Source of the DNA: Euonymus europaeus | Lineage: Eukaryota > Streptophyta > Magnoliopsida > Celastrales > Celastraceae | Direction of reading: 5' to 3' | Assembly: GCA_963580455.1 (NCBI GenBank) | Contig: OY756963.1 | Coordinates: 17,689,555-17,753,554 of the forward strand | Length of the DNA stretch: 64,000 nt | Part shown: in pieces, positions 44,795 to 57,660 of the stretch | How the letters are laid out: every line of letters begins with the position of its first letter | How positions within the stretch are numbered: the first letter of the stretch is position 1 | Notes under the pieces: generated by a model | Told to the model about the DNA's origin: nothing | Seen by the model: only the letters and a program-made list of their open reading frames with translations | Databases searched by the model: none | Position numbers and translations under genes: made by a program

Positions 44795-45378
44795 TGATCT
44801 TCACTATCTGGTGTTAATACGTATTGGAATTAGAATGTCACCACTTTTTTGGCTGACTTCTACAAGTTCAATGGATCCATTCATTCAGCTTTTGAGAGGA
44901 AGAGACATTTCGAGCGTATCTTTCTGGTCAATACTATTGACGAGAAAGTTACCGTTGTGTTGTAAGTTAGTACTGGGAAAGAATGCCGTTTGATATGTAT
45001 TATAATTAGCTTAAATTTCTCCAGAAACAGAGGCCTTAACATTCTGATACAATTTTGTATCTGTGATAAATATAAGGATGAAATCATGCATGTTATGATT
45101 CTGCTGCTTCTTTCCTCTGTTTATGATTTAAGCATTGTATATAAACAATCACTATTAAGCACTTGCTCAGTAACACATTAAGAATCTGTCATTTCAGCAG
45201 TTTTCATCTAAGATCATCCACACAGAAGAGATGTACTGTGTTTTAAAACATACTAGAAAGTAGAGAGAGCAAGGTTTCATGTAAAGTGTTTTGTACAAAT
45301 GCACCCACACTGGATATATCAAATCAATTGATTCCAGTAGAATGTGGATGGTTTCAGATCTGAAAGGCAGGAACTGAA
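44795..45378. other. intergenic or 3' UTR region between convergent genes
   Basis: No coding signal. The part nearest 45378 probably includes the 3' UTR of the F-box/kelch gene on the minus strand. Confidence 0.4.
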
Positions 45379-46800
45379 TCATATCGCTAGACATTTGCAA
45401 CTAATTACTTCAAGATCATCATGAGAAAACAATTGTGGTATAGAGGAGCTCAACATAACTCCAATCATGCTCCCTGTGGCACCAACATCAAACGCCACTG
45501 TGCTAAGCCCCTTGCCAATAACAAAAATTGTCTTTCCTATAGCCACAAGTTGGCAGGGTGGTCTTGTAAGTAGCGAGGACAGCCTCCCCACCAGCAGCCA
45601 TTCCCTCAACTCTTTCTGCCACATCATCAACCTGGTCCCTGAACTTTGATCCAACACATATAGAGTACCGTCTATAACAACGGCTGGTCCCTGCCAGCCT
45701 GAAGCCATCTCGGAATCTACATGCTGCCAGGCGCCAGTTGATGATTCGTATACAACTGCAGAGACAGGAGAGTTTATGGAAGTGCTGCAGCGAATGTATA
45801 TCTTCCCGTTCATAACTATCGAATCTTCGATTTCAGAAACAATTTTAGGATCTGAATGAGATGCCCATTTGTTTGTGCAAGGGTTGTAAGTGTCCCATGA
45901 ATATGGATCGCTTGATTTTGTGCCTATTCCACCGATTGCATAGATATTTTCACACAAAGTTTGGCAAGCAAAGAAGCACCTGAATGCATTGAACCGTAAA
46001 TATAAATCCCAAAACTGAAGAAAAGCAGCAGGCAAATCTCATGCATTACTTAAATGGACTTAACTCCTTCAATGTAGAATGGACATTCAAATGGCCCAAA
46101 TGAACAAACCCAAAAGGCAAACCCAAAAAAGAAATTGCAATCATGTAGTAGATGGGCATGCATGATGCAGCTGAAGTGGAAACAGCTGTTTCTGTCCATT
46201 TCCAGAGACCCAATACAAGATTAGTGATTATAGGGTAGGAAGTAGGAACATAAAAAAGAAGTCATTCACAGTCAGCTCAACTTTAACTTTCTGTGAAGCT
46301 TATCAGAGCATTATTGTGAAGGTAACTTTGGTGAAGAATGTGAACAAGGAGTATTACCTAGGAGTTGACAAGGGAGCAACCTCAGACCAAGTGTTCATGG
46401 CTGCATCATAGCAGTAGACTTCATCAGTAGCATCTTCCAACCAACTACAGCCACCCAACAAGTAAATCTTTTTTCCAATTGTCTCAAAACCCATGCCATT
46501 TCTCTTTATACAACGAGGTGGAAGACCATCAATGAACCGCCAACACCTTCTTGATGAACTGGGATCCAATACATAGCAACAGACTTGCTGAAACCTGTCT
46601 AGACACAACGCATAAATCCAAGTCTCATCCAAATTATGCTTTTTTCGGTAACCATGCCACTCTTTATTGCACAATAAGTCTCTCAATCGCTTGGAAACAC
46701 ACTTCAGGACTGCATGGTACCTACGTGGTACTCTTGCCAAGCATGAAAGGGCAATGTCATCCGGAAATCCTGGTATTAGGGGAGCTCGATTTATTTCCAT
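45379..46800 (-). CDS. SKIP4: F-box/kelch-repeat protein, SKIP4-like
   Basis: Two coding exons, 46358-46800 and 45379-45979, joined at CCTAG|G in phase, give 347 residues. The start is MEINRAPLIPGFPDDIALSC (ATG 46800-46798); stop TGA at 45381-45379. The F-box is at about residues 8-50 (DDIALSCLARVPRRYHAVLK), and kelch blades follow with GGCSWLEDATDEVYCYD, then IYAIGGIGTKSSDP, WDTYNPCTNKW and LYVLDQSSGTRLMMWQKEL. F-box/kelch proteins act as substrate receptors of SCF (SKP1-cullin) ubiquitin ligases. Length and domain order agree with Arabidopsis SKIP4. The CDS has no stops or frameshifts. An acceptor (gcattgcag) lies nine bases upstream of the ATG, and a leader exon ending TTGCAG|gtattg lies at about 47501-47600, so a 5' UTR intron is likely. 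It is the best-preserved host gene of the window. The assignment to SKIP4 itself is from recall. Confidence 0.9.
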
Positions 46801-46809
46801 TGCGCACAA

Positions 46810-47500
46810 CTGCAATGCCACAAACAAATAAGTGCATAAAAGGCTAAGAGAAAAGGTTAAAATAAAATTGTAAGATACTCAACAAATCAATCTTTAATCC
46901 TTATCTTGAAAACCCTCAACAAAAGTGCCTTCCCTTAAGGAGAGTACTGGATTAGAATATAACATTTCTATGTTTTAGATGATACCTATTCAGGATTTAT
47001 CTAGATGCTATTTACATTTGCCCCAGTTTTGAGCATCTAAGTGAAATTCACCATTACCTTATTTTGATCAAGGAAATATAGATGACTTCATGGCATCTAT
47101 CATATAACCATTAAGTGGCCCTCCAGAAATCTCCACAATCCACACAAGATTATTTTCCCGAATACTTAATCCTACCAACTATCTGTTATCACTCAAATTA
47201 GGTTTCCAAATAAACAGGGAGGGGAAACAATGAACAAGTCAATCAGTCATGGAAAAGATGCCACCCCGCCAATTTTATGTCATGATCCACCAAACCAATC
47301 AAATCAAATCAAACCCATAAACCCGACTAGATTAATGTCAAAATTAACTTGCTTTCCAGCCACAAGAAAGAGAGAAGAAGAATCAAGAGTCCCCACAATT
47401 AATAAAAGCCCAAAGCTACATTTTTCTCTTGAACACGGAAGATGAAGCTAAAACCAAATTCAGAAATGAAAAGGGAAGAAGAAGAAGAGAAAGCAATACC
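46810..47500 (-). other. 5' UTR intron of the SKIP4-like gene
   Basis: Spans from the donor TTGCAG|gtattg at about 47500 to the acceptor gcattgcag just upstream of the ATG. No coding signal inside. Confidence 0.6.
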
Positions 47501-47619
47501 TGCAATTGTTTCAATCCATAAGGTCTGGAAAACGAACAAAGGAGAAGCCGGGGGAACGAACCCAAATCAATTTTGGATATCAATGCGAATTAATTGAGAC
47601 AAAAAGCCCTGTTTTCCAC

Positions 47620-48762
47620 TTTTTAAAGTAATTTTGTTGGAGCATTCCTATTGGCCGAGGGGAATCGGTATTTAAACTCCATTTTTTCAAAAGGAAAAGA
47701 AATCCATTAATTAAGAAAGGAACATTAGCACAACACTTGAAGGTCTAAGACTTTACACTTTATAATAAAAAAAAAACAAACACAAAAATAACTTATTGTA
47801 AGTAATACAAACAGAATTAAAATTTGTTTCAACGGTGTTTACAGTTAAGAATTTTTCAAAAATCAAAAACTCATTTATAGTTTTCAAAAGTTACAAATAA
47901 AAACAACTAAATACTGTTTTGGTGAATTTTGTAATTGGATTGGTGGCATGATTGTGAATAAAATAAATTTATTTAATGATTTTTTCCTCTCTCCGCCTGT
48001 GACATTTTTGTTAAAGTGACTTGCCGGCAACATATCTTCGTCGTCCGACGACCATTTGAGACATAGTTGGTGTCAAGCAAGGCGACGAGCGACAAAACTT
48101 GACCAACTTCACCTCGTTTAGTCAACCATAGTTGTCGAAATCTAGCTTTAAAACTTGCGGCCACCGTGGAGAAAAATGACCCAATCCAGCCAATGCCGAC
48201 GACATCCACCACCTCCATTGGACTCACCGGACTGAGAAGCATCTGAACCATTTTTTCGGGTCAAATCAACCACCGAGAAGGCCGTGACCCGATTTAGTTG
48301 AATTTCAATTTCATTTTGAAGAATTTCAAATGAATTTCAATTTCATGTTTTTGGTAACAAAAAACGTAGTCAAAAAACACAAATCAAATGAATTTTCAAC
48401 ATACTTTTAATTCTTAAAACTGTTTTGAAAACACTAACTCAAAATAATTTTTAAAAACTAAAAAATAAATCGACTTCCAAACACATTAGCATCCCATATT
48501 GACAGCTCTAACATTCTATTGGTCACTCCATATCACAATCACCACAAAACAGGGATGTCATGACCCCACACAAGAGGACCTTGGAATCTACAAGCAAGCT
48601 TTACTAGATAATGTGCCACATGATTTCCAAATCGAGGAGTATGCTTGACCAACCCCAAGAAGCACATACATTGAATCGCAAATGGATGTCCTCAATCAAC
48701 CCATCCCATGATTCCAACAACTCTCTCTCTCTGATTGAATGACCCTGACAACCCAACCCCCT
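47620..48762. other. intergenic DNA, no gene recognised
   Basis: Includes the likely SKIP4 promoter near 47600-47700 and a slightly GC-richer patch (47980-48290) open on the minus strand without any recognised domain. Composition suggests a decayed repeat. Confidence 0.35.
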
Positions 48763-49399
48763 CACCATTTAGTAATCATGCCCTCTTTTTTAATAATTTT
48801 TTCTCCAAATTAGTGTAATAATAATATTTTATTAAGATTAATTTGTTTTTATTTAAATACTTATTCTACATTTATCTGTTAGTAATCATACCTTGTTTTT
48901 AATAACATAGCTCCCTAACCCACATGTTAGTAATAATTACGATCAAAATGAATATTTTATTATAAGATATGTTTTATAAAAAATTCATGTACAAAGTATT
49001 ATTTTATTATTTAAAAATAATAAATAAAACTTTTGAGTTTATACAAGTACAAATTGGTTTAATAAAAGTAGCACGTATGTGGATCATAGTTCAATATATT
49101 CAAGTAGATTTATGGTTTGAGTTGATTGGATAAATGAAGCGAGCTGCTCATTGCACGAAATCACTCATTCAGCCGCGCATTGATACATGTATCTAAACCA
49201 TTATATCATAATAGGAGGCATGGGGGTACATATCTGCCAGTGACATTTGAACATAATGGTTGTCATTAATGAATCCAATGATCATAAATACAAGCTCATG
49301 CAGTGTCTAAGGTATGAAACATAGACAAAAAAGTTAAGCATTGTTCATGGCTAAGAACATGTAAAATGACATTGTACTTACATGTAATCAAGTGCCCTA

Positions 49400-51440
49400 T
49401 ATCTGGCATTGTCATCCAATATTCTATTGGTGCTGGTCGATCTGATTCAAAGAATCACAATGAATTGTAATTGGCATAGCTCTATCATAACCACCATAAA
49501 TGTCAATATACTCATTCCAAAATGACCTCAACTCAAAAATCAAATTTGTTAGATGTTGGGCCATGAATCTTCACCAAGACCAATTAATCCAACAATAGCC
49601 CTGAAATCACAATTTATGTCTACGTTGACATCTGTGACATAAAATGATATAGGGTTGCATTATAGACGAATATTGGCTAATGTAATGATGTTGCCTTCCT
49701 ATTTTTTGTTCATCTCAAATCCATTATTTTGAACCTGAAGTAGAGACATATAGAGATGAACAAATATGCCTACTTGGTTGCTACGACTCCATAAATTCAT
49801 GTTGAAACCATTCAAATGCTAAGGGATTACGTTTGATTGATGTGCTAACTTTCTTTTTCGACAATGGTCAACCATGAGTATTTGTCTTCCTTTCTGGTTC
49901 AATAACTACAATCGTTAATGGATTAATTATCTCTCAATTTTTTCACTAGAGATACTTCACCACTTTTTTACTTCTTTTTAAACTAATATGTGAACATTTG
50001 CACCTTTACATTGCAACTTATACATCATCTCTTTTGACACTGATGGCAATTAATCTAGTTTGTTCCAGAAACTATCGACACATGATAGTGGAAATGGACG
50101 ACAATTCACCAAATATGTCACAATCTTGTGGGCACATGAAAATCCATGAATCAATCGGGGATTACATCGACAAGAGTTGATGTTTAGCCGCCCACCCCCC
50201 CCCCCCCACCCCCCAAACTTTACAATGCTCATTTCTTCTAAATTATGAAGCAATGCATCTACAAATACAAAACTCTGAAGCTCTCAAAAATTTGCTAGTT
50301 TTAATCGATGTTGAACAACATTTTTTCTGTTTTTCTTCCAAACTAACATTTGTTATTGTAAACTAAAACTCCAAAAGTCGATGAATACAAGGCCAAGCAG
50401 CTTGAAAATTTAATTGTGATGTGGCATGTACCTTTTCAATTTAGCTTGTTGACTTTCTGCTCTGTTTGTGTATTCTATTTCCATAATACATATAGTTTTT
50501 TTTCCAAGCAGCTACACAAATCTCCTTGTACGGTGTGAGCTAAACATCATTAATGTCATTTATAACTGATAGATAATCATGAAAAAAATCTCCATGGAGG
50601 ACTTGTTATAAACATATTTGATCTCCAATTCAAAATCTATCAAAGTGTGCCAAAATGAATAGAATGCCTCCCATGATGTTTTTTCAGCGAAGGATTTTTT
50701 GCAGTTCGCAACTACGTTCTTTTTAATATGTCACTTACAGAGCAACTTTATCGAGTTTGGAAATACTTGGGCACTTGATTTCAACAAAGTCAAATCTCTG
50801 TCAGCGATTATAACTCTTGGACTTATACAATCAACCATTAAGGTCATCAAACAACCCAGTGCGCATGCAAAATTTTCATGTTTGTTGGTGTCACACCAAC
50901 AATCTCAAAAGAGGCATTCTAAACCTATTAGTTTTGTAAGTAGAGTCCATAATTAGCACATGTAGAAAAACAAGGAGTAACTCTATGGAATAAGGATCTA
51001 AAAAAAATAAATCCAAGTGCTCATGAGTGAAATTCTCAAAGCAATACATGAAAACATACTCGTGCTCATTCAAACATGATAAGATTTGTTGCATATGTGA
51101 TTTAGTTACCCTTTTTGATGTATGAAACTTTTTTTGAACATTGTAGATGGTTTGAATTGTGGAGATATTGTTTCAATCTCTATTTTTTAGTGTAACCAAA
51201 AATGCTTCGTGGCATCACTCAATTTCTTGACATATCTATCAATATGTCATTTTTCAGCTGCAGAAAGTCGATCGACGTATGAATGACCTTCCATATATAT
51301 TTTTGCCATATGCTTGTGAATTCCACATATAACTCGAAGCATTCAGTCATCATCATTCTTCAACTTAATCCACTTAACTATAAACGAACAATCACATCAT
51401 TTTGAACCAATAACCTTAGTAGGCTTGTTTTTGGATACAT
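49400..51440 (-). pseudogene. FAR1-like MULE transposase remnant
   Basis: Minus-strand pieces in order: a FAR1-type DNA-binding segment at about 51240-51440 (KVIGSKCDCSFIVKWIKLKN, DDDWMLRVICGIHKHM after reading through a stop), then the MULE core at about 50890-51095 (HVLIMDSTYKTNRFRMPLL, with the first catalytic Asp in MDSTYK) and 50700-50830 (VIIADRDLTLL, second Asp in ADRD; FPNSIKLLCK). A following block reads EKTSWEAFYSFWHTLIDFEL. Several stops and frameshifts break it. A C-rich homopolymer run at 50190-50216 lies in this interval. Confidence 0.75.
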
Positions 51441-52051
51441 ACTAACCGCCACACTCATACTGTAAAATTAATTTATGACGCTTTCTAATTTCTGAATTTT
51501 TGAAAATAATAACAAAACAAAGATCACGTCCATAAGTTCAAACCCATTCAATTAGTGATTCTCGAGAATTGAATACATGTAAACTAAATTAAATTGTCAA
51601 CACTTATTTAATTAGTCGATAAAAAATAAATTTATAAAGATTTATCATATCCGTCAAAAATTCATCAATAACATCAATTTGAAGATTATCTTCATCTTCA
51701 TCTTATTTTTTTTGTAAATCCACTTCTCACTCTTTTTTGTAGGATGATTTCATTATGTGCTATAACATCTAAATCGCTTTCTTTCTGTCTCCAGGTCTGT
51801 GTTGATGAAAATTTTTCAACATATTCCCCCTAAATTAAAACATGAGTACAATTATTTAATGATAAAAAATAAATATTATATGGATTATATACAATATATT
51901 ACACTTCATACCTCACTTGATATCGATCCACTCGACAATCTCAAACTTTCTACCCAAAGTTTAAGATCGTCCATTGGTCAAATCGATCAAGTTAGCCTAA
52001 ACCATATACTGAAAGTAGTAAGTTTGTTCTTGCTTTATATGGTAGAACATA

Positions 52052-53921
52052 TGTAACACCACGAACATTTGGATAACAACTTGTTGTCGTAGATGTGGTA
52101 AGATAGGTGACGTCATGTGTGACTTAAATGAAATTGAGATATTTTTGATTGATTATATAGAAGAAAATCAAATAAAATAAAAAATAAAATAATACAAAAT
52201 AAATTATTATTATTATTATTATGAGCAAAAAGTTTTTTCAAACTCGGAATTAAAATGAAATTTATGTGAAATTTTAGAAGTAAAATTGAACAAATAGAAG
52301 TAATGATAGGATAGTAAATAAGATAGGATACTAAGGTAATTAAGAGGAAAGGTAGGGGTAAAATAGTAAAATATTTAAAATATAAATACATAATTTGGCA
52401 CACGAACCAAGAAGAACCCCATCCTGTGAAGGAGATGGTGACAACGGTGAACAAATTGACTATTTCGGCAATTTCAAACGACGAGGCCAGTGTCAAACGT
52501 AAGAGCACGAAGAGATGAACTCATCCATACCGATTCCGATTGAGAGGAACTGATTTCCACCTCCAATGAAGGAGAAGAAGACCACGGGAAACGAAGCTTT
52601 GGCGCTGAATTTCTTGAGATTTCGACTACTGCTCAATGGGAAGATTGTGGCGCTGAGTTCATCGTGCTATCAGCTACCGACTCGTGTTGTAGGTGAGGTT
52701 CATTGTGCCTCTCATCAATGACGACTCAATATGATTATCGCGGGTCTTCCTGACCCACGTGAAGGGTGAGGACAATCGAGTTGGTTGAGACAGAGTTGGT
52801 CCGGGTCCAATTGACCCGGATCCAACCTGAAATTAATTTAAAATAATAATGTGTGTGTGTGTATAAATTAATAAATTAATGCTACTGGTTAGTGAATTAT
52901 TGTGATTTTCAGGAGCAGGTACTAGAAATCGAAACTGTTAAGATTTGGGAAAACACATTTCGATAAGTTATATCCAACTATCTTACGGAACACTGTTATA
53001 TATGTGTTTTTTTATGCTATATATGTGTATAATGTGATGTTTGTTTGTGTTGATTGATTATCTGTGAATTGTGATCTGTCATATGATTATTCAACTGTAT
53101 TATGAATACTGTGAAAGATGGTTTGTTTATGTTATTTCTAGATGGAATGGAATCATAATGCTTATGGAGGTAATGCTTACTAGTTGAACTGCATGAAGCG
53201 ATACATATCATGACATACAACACATGCATATTAAAGGAAAATGTTTTTCAAACCTGGTAGAACTGCTACAGGGTGTGTATACTAGAAAATGAATGTTAAG
53301 GTTATGTTAACTAAAAAATGAAAAGGTTTATTGACTGAAAAGTGTTCTTTGGTAGAACACTTAATTAAAGGAAAATCCTGGCCGATTTTTCTGTAGCAGT
53401 GTACCAAGGTTAAGGGCCCAAGTATTGAAAAATGGATTTAAATGGTTGTTTACTCTCTAAAGATATGTTCACAGGCATTCATACATAGATATTACTTGTT
53501 GGGCCTCCACACGTTATATTTCGTGATACAGGTCATGATTTTCTTGCCGATTGTGCTGACTTAGTCGTTGGTGATGGCGCTGCGGATCCATGGTGATGAT
53601 GCTCATGTGACAAAGGTAGAATGATATTTACTTCACTCTATTTCAAGTTTAGGTTAATTCAAGTTATTGAATTTTGGGTTTCAAGTAGACTAGATTAAAG
53701 TATGACACTGCTATTAAGATATGAATGGATGTTGGATGACCCAGTAATAGTATTATTATTATATGAGAGATTGATTAATATTTAAGTACCGTATTATTTA
53801 GCGTAGGGTGGTATAAATTTGCATATGCTAAGTAGTGCGATAAGTGTTAATTAAGTTTATAGGAGTAGCATTCTGGCTTGTGGACCCGCAAAAAAGGGGT
53901 GTCGTGGGAGAAAGCGTTACA
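52052..53921. mobile_element. solo LTR nested in the degenerate MULE
   Basis: Starts TGTAACACCACG and ends GGTGTCGTGGG...GCGTTACA, the TG...CA and TGTAAC(A/G)C inverted ends of many plant LTRs. The flanks acata (52047-52051) and tcata (53922-53926) match at 4 of 5 bases, as expected for an aged 5-bp duplication. There is no internal coding frame. Confidence 0.55.
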
Positions 53922-54329
53922 TCATATATCTTATTTATAGTGAAATAATGATAACAAATGATATGAAGTTACGAAAAAAGTATATCAAGTTAACAAACAT
54001 TGTAGAATACAAAGAAAGTAATTAGTGATTATTAAAACATATAAAAAATGCAGAACAATTATTTAAAAATTTTAGATTTTACAATAATTATTGAAAAAAA
54101 AACAAATATCTACTCATAAAAATAAATTTTATAAAACATATCTTATAATAAAATAATCATTTTGATCATTACTAGAAAACGGGTATGGTTACTAACAAAT
54201 AAGGGTAGAATAGATATTTAATTAAAAGCATGTTAATCTTAATAAAATATTAATATTACACTAATTTGAATGCAAAATATGTTAAAAAATTGAGGGTATG
54301 GTTAGTAAATGGTGCCCAAGACGATTTAT

Positions 54330-55400
54330 TAAATTATAATTAATCAACCACACTATTAGGCCTTAGTATCGAGTCAGGCCAAGCTTGGGACATATTTCTG
54401 GGCCCATTCCCGGCCTTAGCCTAGCAGAGTTTGTTTAGACCCTCAGTTGCTGATTTGTAATAAAGGATGTCTTTCATTGACTAAATGTATAATTTACCCA
54501 ACTTTAGTCTAATGTTCCCATCAATGTAAGAGAAACTTGTGCAATTTGATTGTTGCTTTAAGACTTTAAGTACATCTATGTGTAATTGGATAATATTTGT
54601 ATAATCACAATACACAATCAATCTATTAGGTTCAATTTTTTGGGAAAAAAAAGAATACCTTAATAAAATAAATTAATTTAGAAATTATTAATTTAATGTG
54701 TGCATGATAAAATGAGTCATGTCTAGTCAGCATGAGAGGTGACACAAAATAAAGAATGTCTATAGTAACTCACTAGAAAACGGGTCAAAGGATCAACCCA
54801 GAGGAAAGGGTAAAGATCTCAATTCTCAAGATAAACACGGAGGAAATGGTAAAGATCTCAACTCTTAAGATAAATTTCAACGCTCAACAGATCAAAATTG
54901 AGAGACATAACCTATCCCAGGAGAGGGAATTTTCTCTCAATGCATTAGGGATTCAACAATAATCTCAATCCTTAGAAGATGTTATCCTACAAGGTGTTCA
55001 ACCCTTAGATAAGGAAGACCAAAGGCCGACCTAAGTCACGTACACTTGAATATGTGCTTGATCTCTGAATTCCTCCTCAAGAAAGACACTAACTTTAGAG
55101 TCGGAGTGCAAACGGGCCAAGAACTATCGTTGTTTACCTATTGTTCTTGCAGGTCACGGAGGTTTGCCGATGACATATGGGTCACGCAGTTTTTTGCATC
55201 CATAATTGACATCATCTATGGGAAACATAGTCAATCAATGAATCTTGCGATTATGTCAAGAACTCTAGAGAGAAATTCAAGACTGAATGGGGTGCTCCCA
55301 CCCAGGTCATAGAATAACATAAACCAAAGATGAGGTCAAACATCACAATGTTCACCATAGAGGTGTCATGGTAAGTCGAGGTCTTACCTCGTAAAAAATT
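54330..55400. other. decayed repeat DNA
   Basis: Contains two direct copies of a block of about 35 bp (ggtaaagatctcaa(t/c)tctcaagataaa) at about 54805 and 54844. No gene is recognised; possibly the leader of a decayed LTR element. Confidence 0.35.
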
Positions 55401-55424
55401 GTCAAAGAAATCAAACCACGTCGA

Positions 55425-55680
55425 GGTATAATTCTACATGAACACGCCAAGAAAAGTGTCATACCAAGCTGAAATCTAACTCACATGGACATGTCAAGAA
55501 AAGGCATCATACCAAGGTGAGGCCTAACCACGCATGGAAATGCCAAGGAAAGATGTGACTTCAAGTATAGGTCTAACCTCACATGGATGCGCCAAGAATG
55601 GCATCACCCCAAGTCAATATCTAACATTGTATGGATATAACAAAGAAAGACATCAGCCCAATCTAGGGTCTAACTTAAAT
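55425..55680 (+). repeat. tandem repeat, period about 48-49 bp
   Basis: At least five units built on (a/t)catg(c/t)caagaaaggcatcataccaag...tctaacctcacatgg start near 55442, 55489, 55538, 55587 and 55635. The period is close to that of the array at 34604-35030. Confidence 0.75.
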
Positions 55681-56483
55681 ATGTAGTTAACAGTTCGAGC
55701 TGGAATACTAAAAACTGAAAAATAGAGGTTGTAAAAAAACTAAGAAACTATTTACGCAATGAAAAACAAAAGGAAGCCAAACTTGAAGAAGATATCAAAG
55801 GAGTTGTCAAGGATCATGAATTGGTAGGTCTCATATTGAGCCTCAACCTTTTTGGTAAAGATGGATAGCTCACCTGGATCCTTCCTTCCTCAATGAAATC
55901 AGAGAAATCCTACCCGTGCTTAACTAGTACCACTCACTTGGCCGCCATTATCGATTCATAATTCTCATGGATATCTGGTATACTTAAGTATGTCAGGAGA
56001 AATGAATTCAAAATAAGATTTTTTTATGAAAATTAATCAACAATATTAATGTAAAATAATAGGTGTAGTTTCAACTTCGCCACTCGCCCTATAAACATCA
56101 TGGATATGAACTTGTCACAAAAATAATATCAAGACGATCGAAGAAATTGTTGAAGAGTTGTTTGACAAAATAATCTTCAAACCAAGAAATTATTGATATA
56201 GAGAAGTGACTCTTCAACTTTTGTTGTACTTATTTTTGAATGAAAATGGCTCTTCAATTCTTTAACTCATACGCATGAAGGTTTTTTGGCGATAACTCCA
56301 AGAAACCTATATTTATTTATGAATCAATACTGCTATTCAATTCTATAACTTACATGCATGAAGATGGCTTTTTGTCGTTTTGACTTAAGGCGATGATTCA
56401 ATTCTTCATAAGCGAAGTCTATGTACTATTTGCTATAGTAGAGACATGGTATTGAATAAAATACCTATTGTTATGAATATAGA

Positions 56484-56810
56484 GGAAAGCGATCCAAAAG
56501 TTTTAAAGAAGCCATGACTTCCAGAGATGTCGTTTTTTGGAAAGGGGCAATGGATGATGAAATGTATTATGTTTTGTCTAACAAGAAATGAGTTCTTGTT
56601 GATTTACCTCAAGGTTCTACACTTCTACTCCTATAGGCTGTAAATGGGTATTTATAAGGAAACAAAATATCGATGGTTCCATACATACTTTCAAAGCAAG
56701 ATTAGTTGTCAAAGGGTTAAACAAAGACATGGCATTGACTATTTTGATACGTATGCACTAGTAGAACGTATCACTTCCATTCAAGTTCTTATGGTTTTGG
56801 CATGCATATA
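56484..56810 (+). pseudogene. copia reverse transcriptase N-terminal piece, plus strand
   Basis: Reads EAMTSRDVVFWKGAMDDEM and, through stops and frameshifts, LVDLPQGS, NGYL, FKARLVVKG-like, HGIDYFDTYA-like, then ITSIQVLMVLACIY-like blocks, the standard copia RT opening. Its strand is opposite to the gag and integrase remnants of the same element. Confidence 0.75.
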
Positions 56811-56949
56811 TGACTGATGGCCATTAAGAAAGTTGGTTGATGATCATTAAAAGAATTCAATCAATGATCGTCTAATGGCCTTCTTGTCTCATTGTGAGAA
56901 TTTGGACCGTTTATTTCTAGATCCAATGATTGATCACCAAGCATAGAAT

Positions 56950-57650
56950 TTATGTTGGAACTATTTCCTTGTAAATTACCAGAATCATAGGCAAAAAAAA
57001 AATTCAAGAAAACATCCCTTGATTCCACTATTATATAGAATTCAAATCCAATAACCTATATGCCTTGGAATTTTCGGCATAACCAACAAATACACTCTCG
57101 AGTGCTTTTGGTCCCAACTTTGTTCAGTTAGGATCAATGACCTTATAGAAAGTCAAACACCCCCACACTTTGATCAATGCCATGATCTTCACAAACATTT
57201 GAGAATTTGTTAGAAAAATATTCACCTCCTCTATCACTTCGAAGAACCTTAATATCTTTTCTTTTTTATTCTCATCCTCAATTTTGTATCTTTTGAACAC
57301 ATCAAAGCCTCATCTTTTGTTCTTAACAAATATTAATACATATATCTTGAAAAATCATCTATGAATGTGATAAAATACATTTTTCCTCCTCTAGTTAATA
57401 CACCATTTAATTCAAATATGTCAGAATGAACAAGTTCGAGAAGTGTAGTGGTTCTTTCAATTTTAAGAAAAAGATTCTCTTGTTAATTTAGCGTGAATAA
57501 ATATATCACACTTATCTTTAGTTTTGTGTATAAAAGAAATCAAATTTTATTTTTGACATGCAAACTAAAGGACCATAATTCAAGTGTGCAAGCTGATTAT
57601 GCCAAGTAGAGTAGTCAACCATATAAACCAAAACAACATTTCCATTAGTA
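56950..57650 (-). pseudogene. copia integrase remnant
   Basis: The minus strand reads DIKVLRSDRGGEYFSNKF at about 57240, the DDE core segment, and then ECVFVGYAENSKAYRLLD at about 57060-57110, the typical copia chromodomain-like tail. Stops are frequent. Confidence 0.75.
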
Positions 57651-57660
57651 TTTGTAGTAC

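Larger units (their letters stand above)
48763..54314 (-). mobile_element. degenerate MULE with long inverted ends
   Basis: The ends are inverted repeats of roughly 200-230 bp: CACCATTTAGTAATCATGCC at 48763 and CACCATTTACTAACCATACC reading inward from 54314. Shared blocks include CAAATTAGTGTAATA and TTATTATAAGATATG. A FAR1/MULE-type transposase remnant lies inside on the minus strand and a solo LTR is nested at 52052-53921. No target duplication could be made out (caaccccct versus cccaagacg), so the class rests on the transposase and long ends. Confidence 0.7.

Noticed and set aside
47973..48251. 92-codon minus-strand frame
   Set aside because: No recognisable domain, no splice or promoter context, and composition like surrounding repeat DNA.
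50186..50216. C homopolymer run near 50.2 kb
   Set aside because: A simple low-complexity tract in a dead transposase; also a common place for sequencing error, so no meaning was assigned.
48763..54314. Target-site duplication for the older MULE
   Set aside because: The 9-bp flanks (caaccccct and cccaagacg) do not match, so none is claimed.
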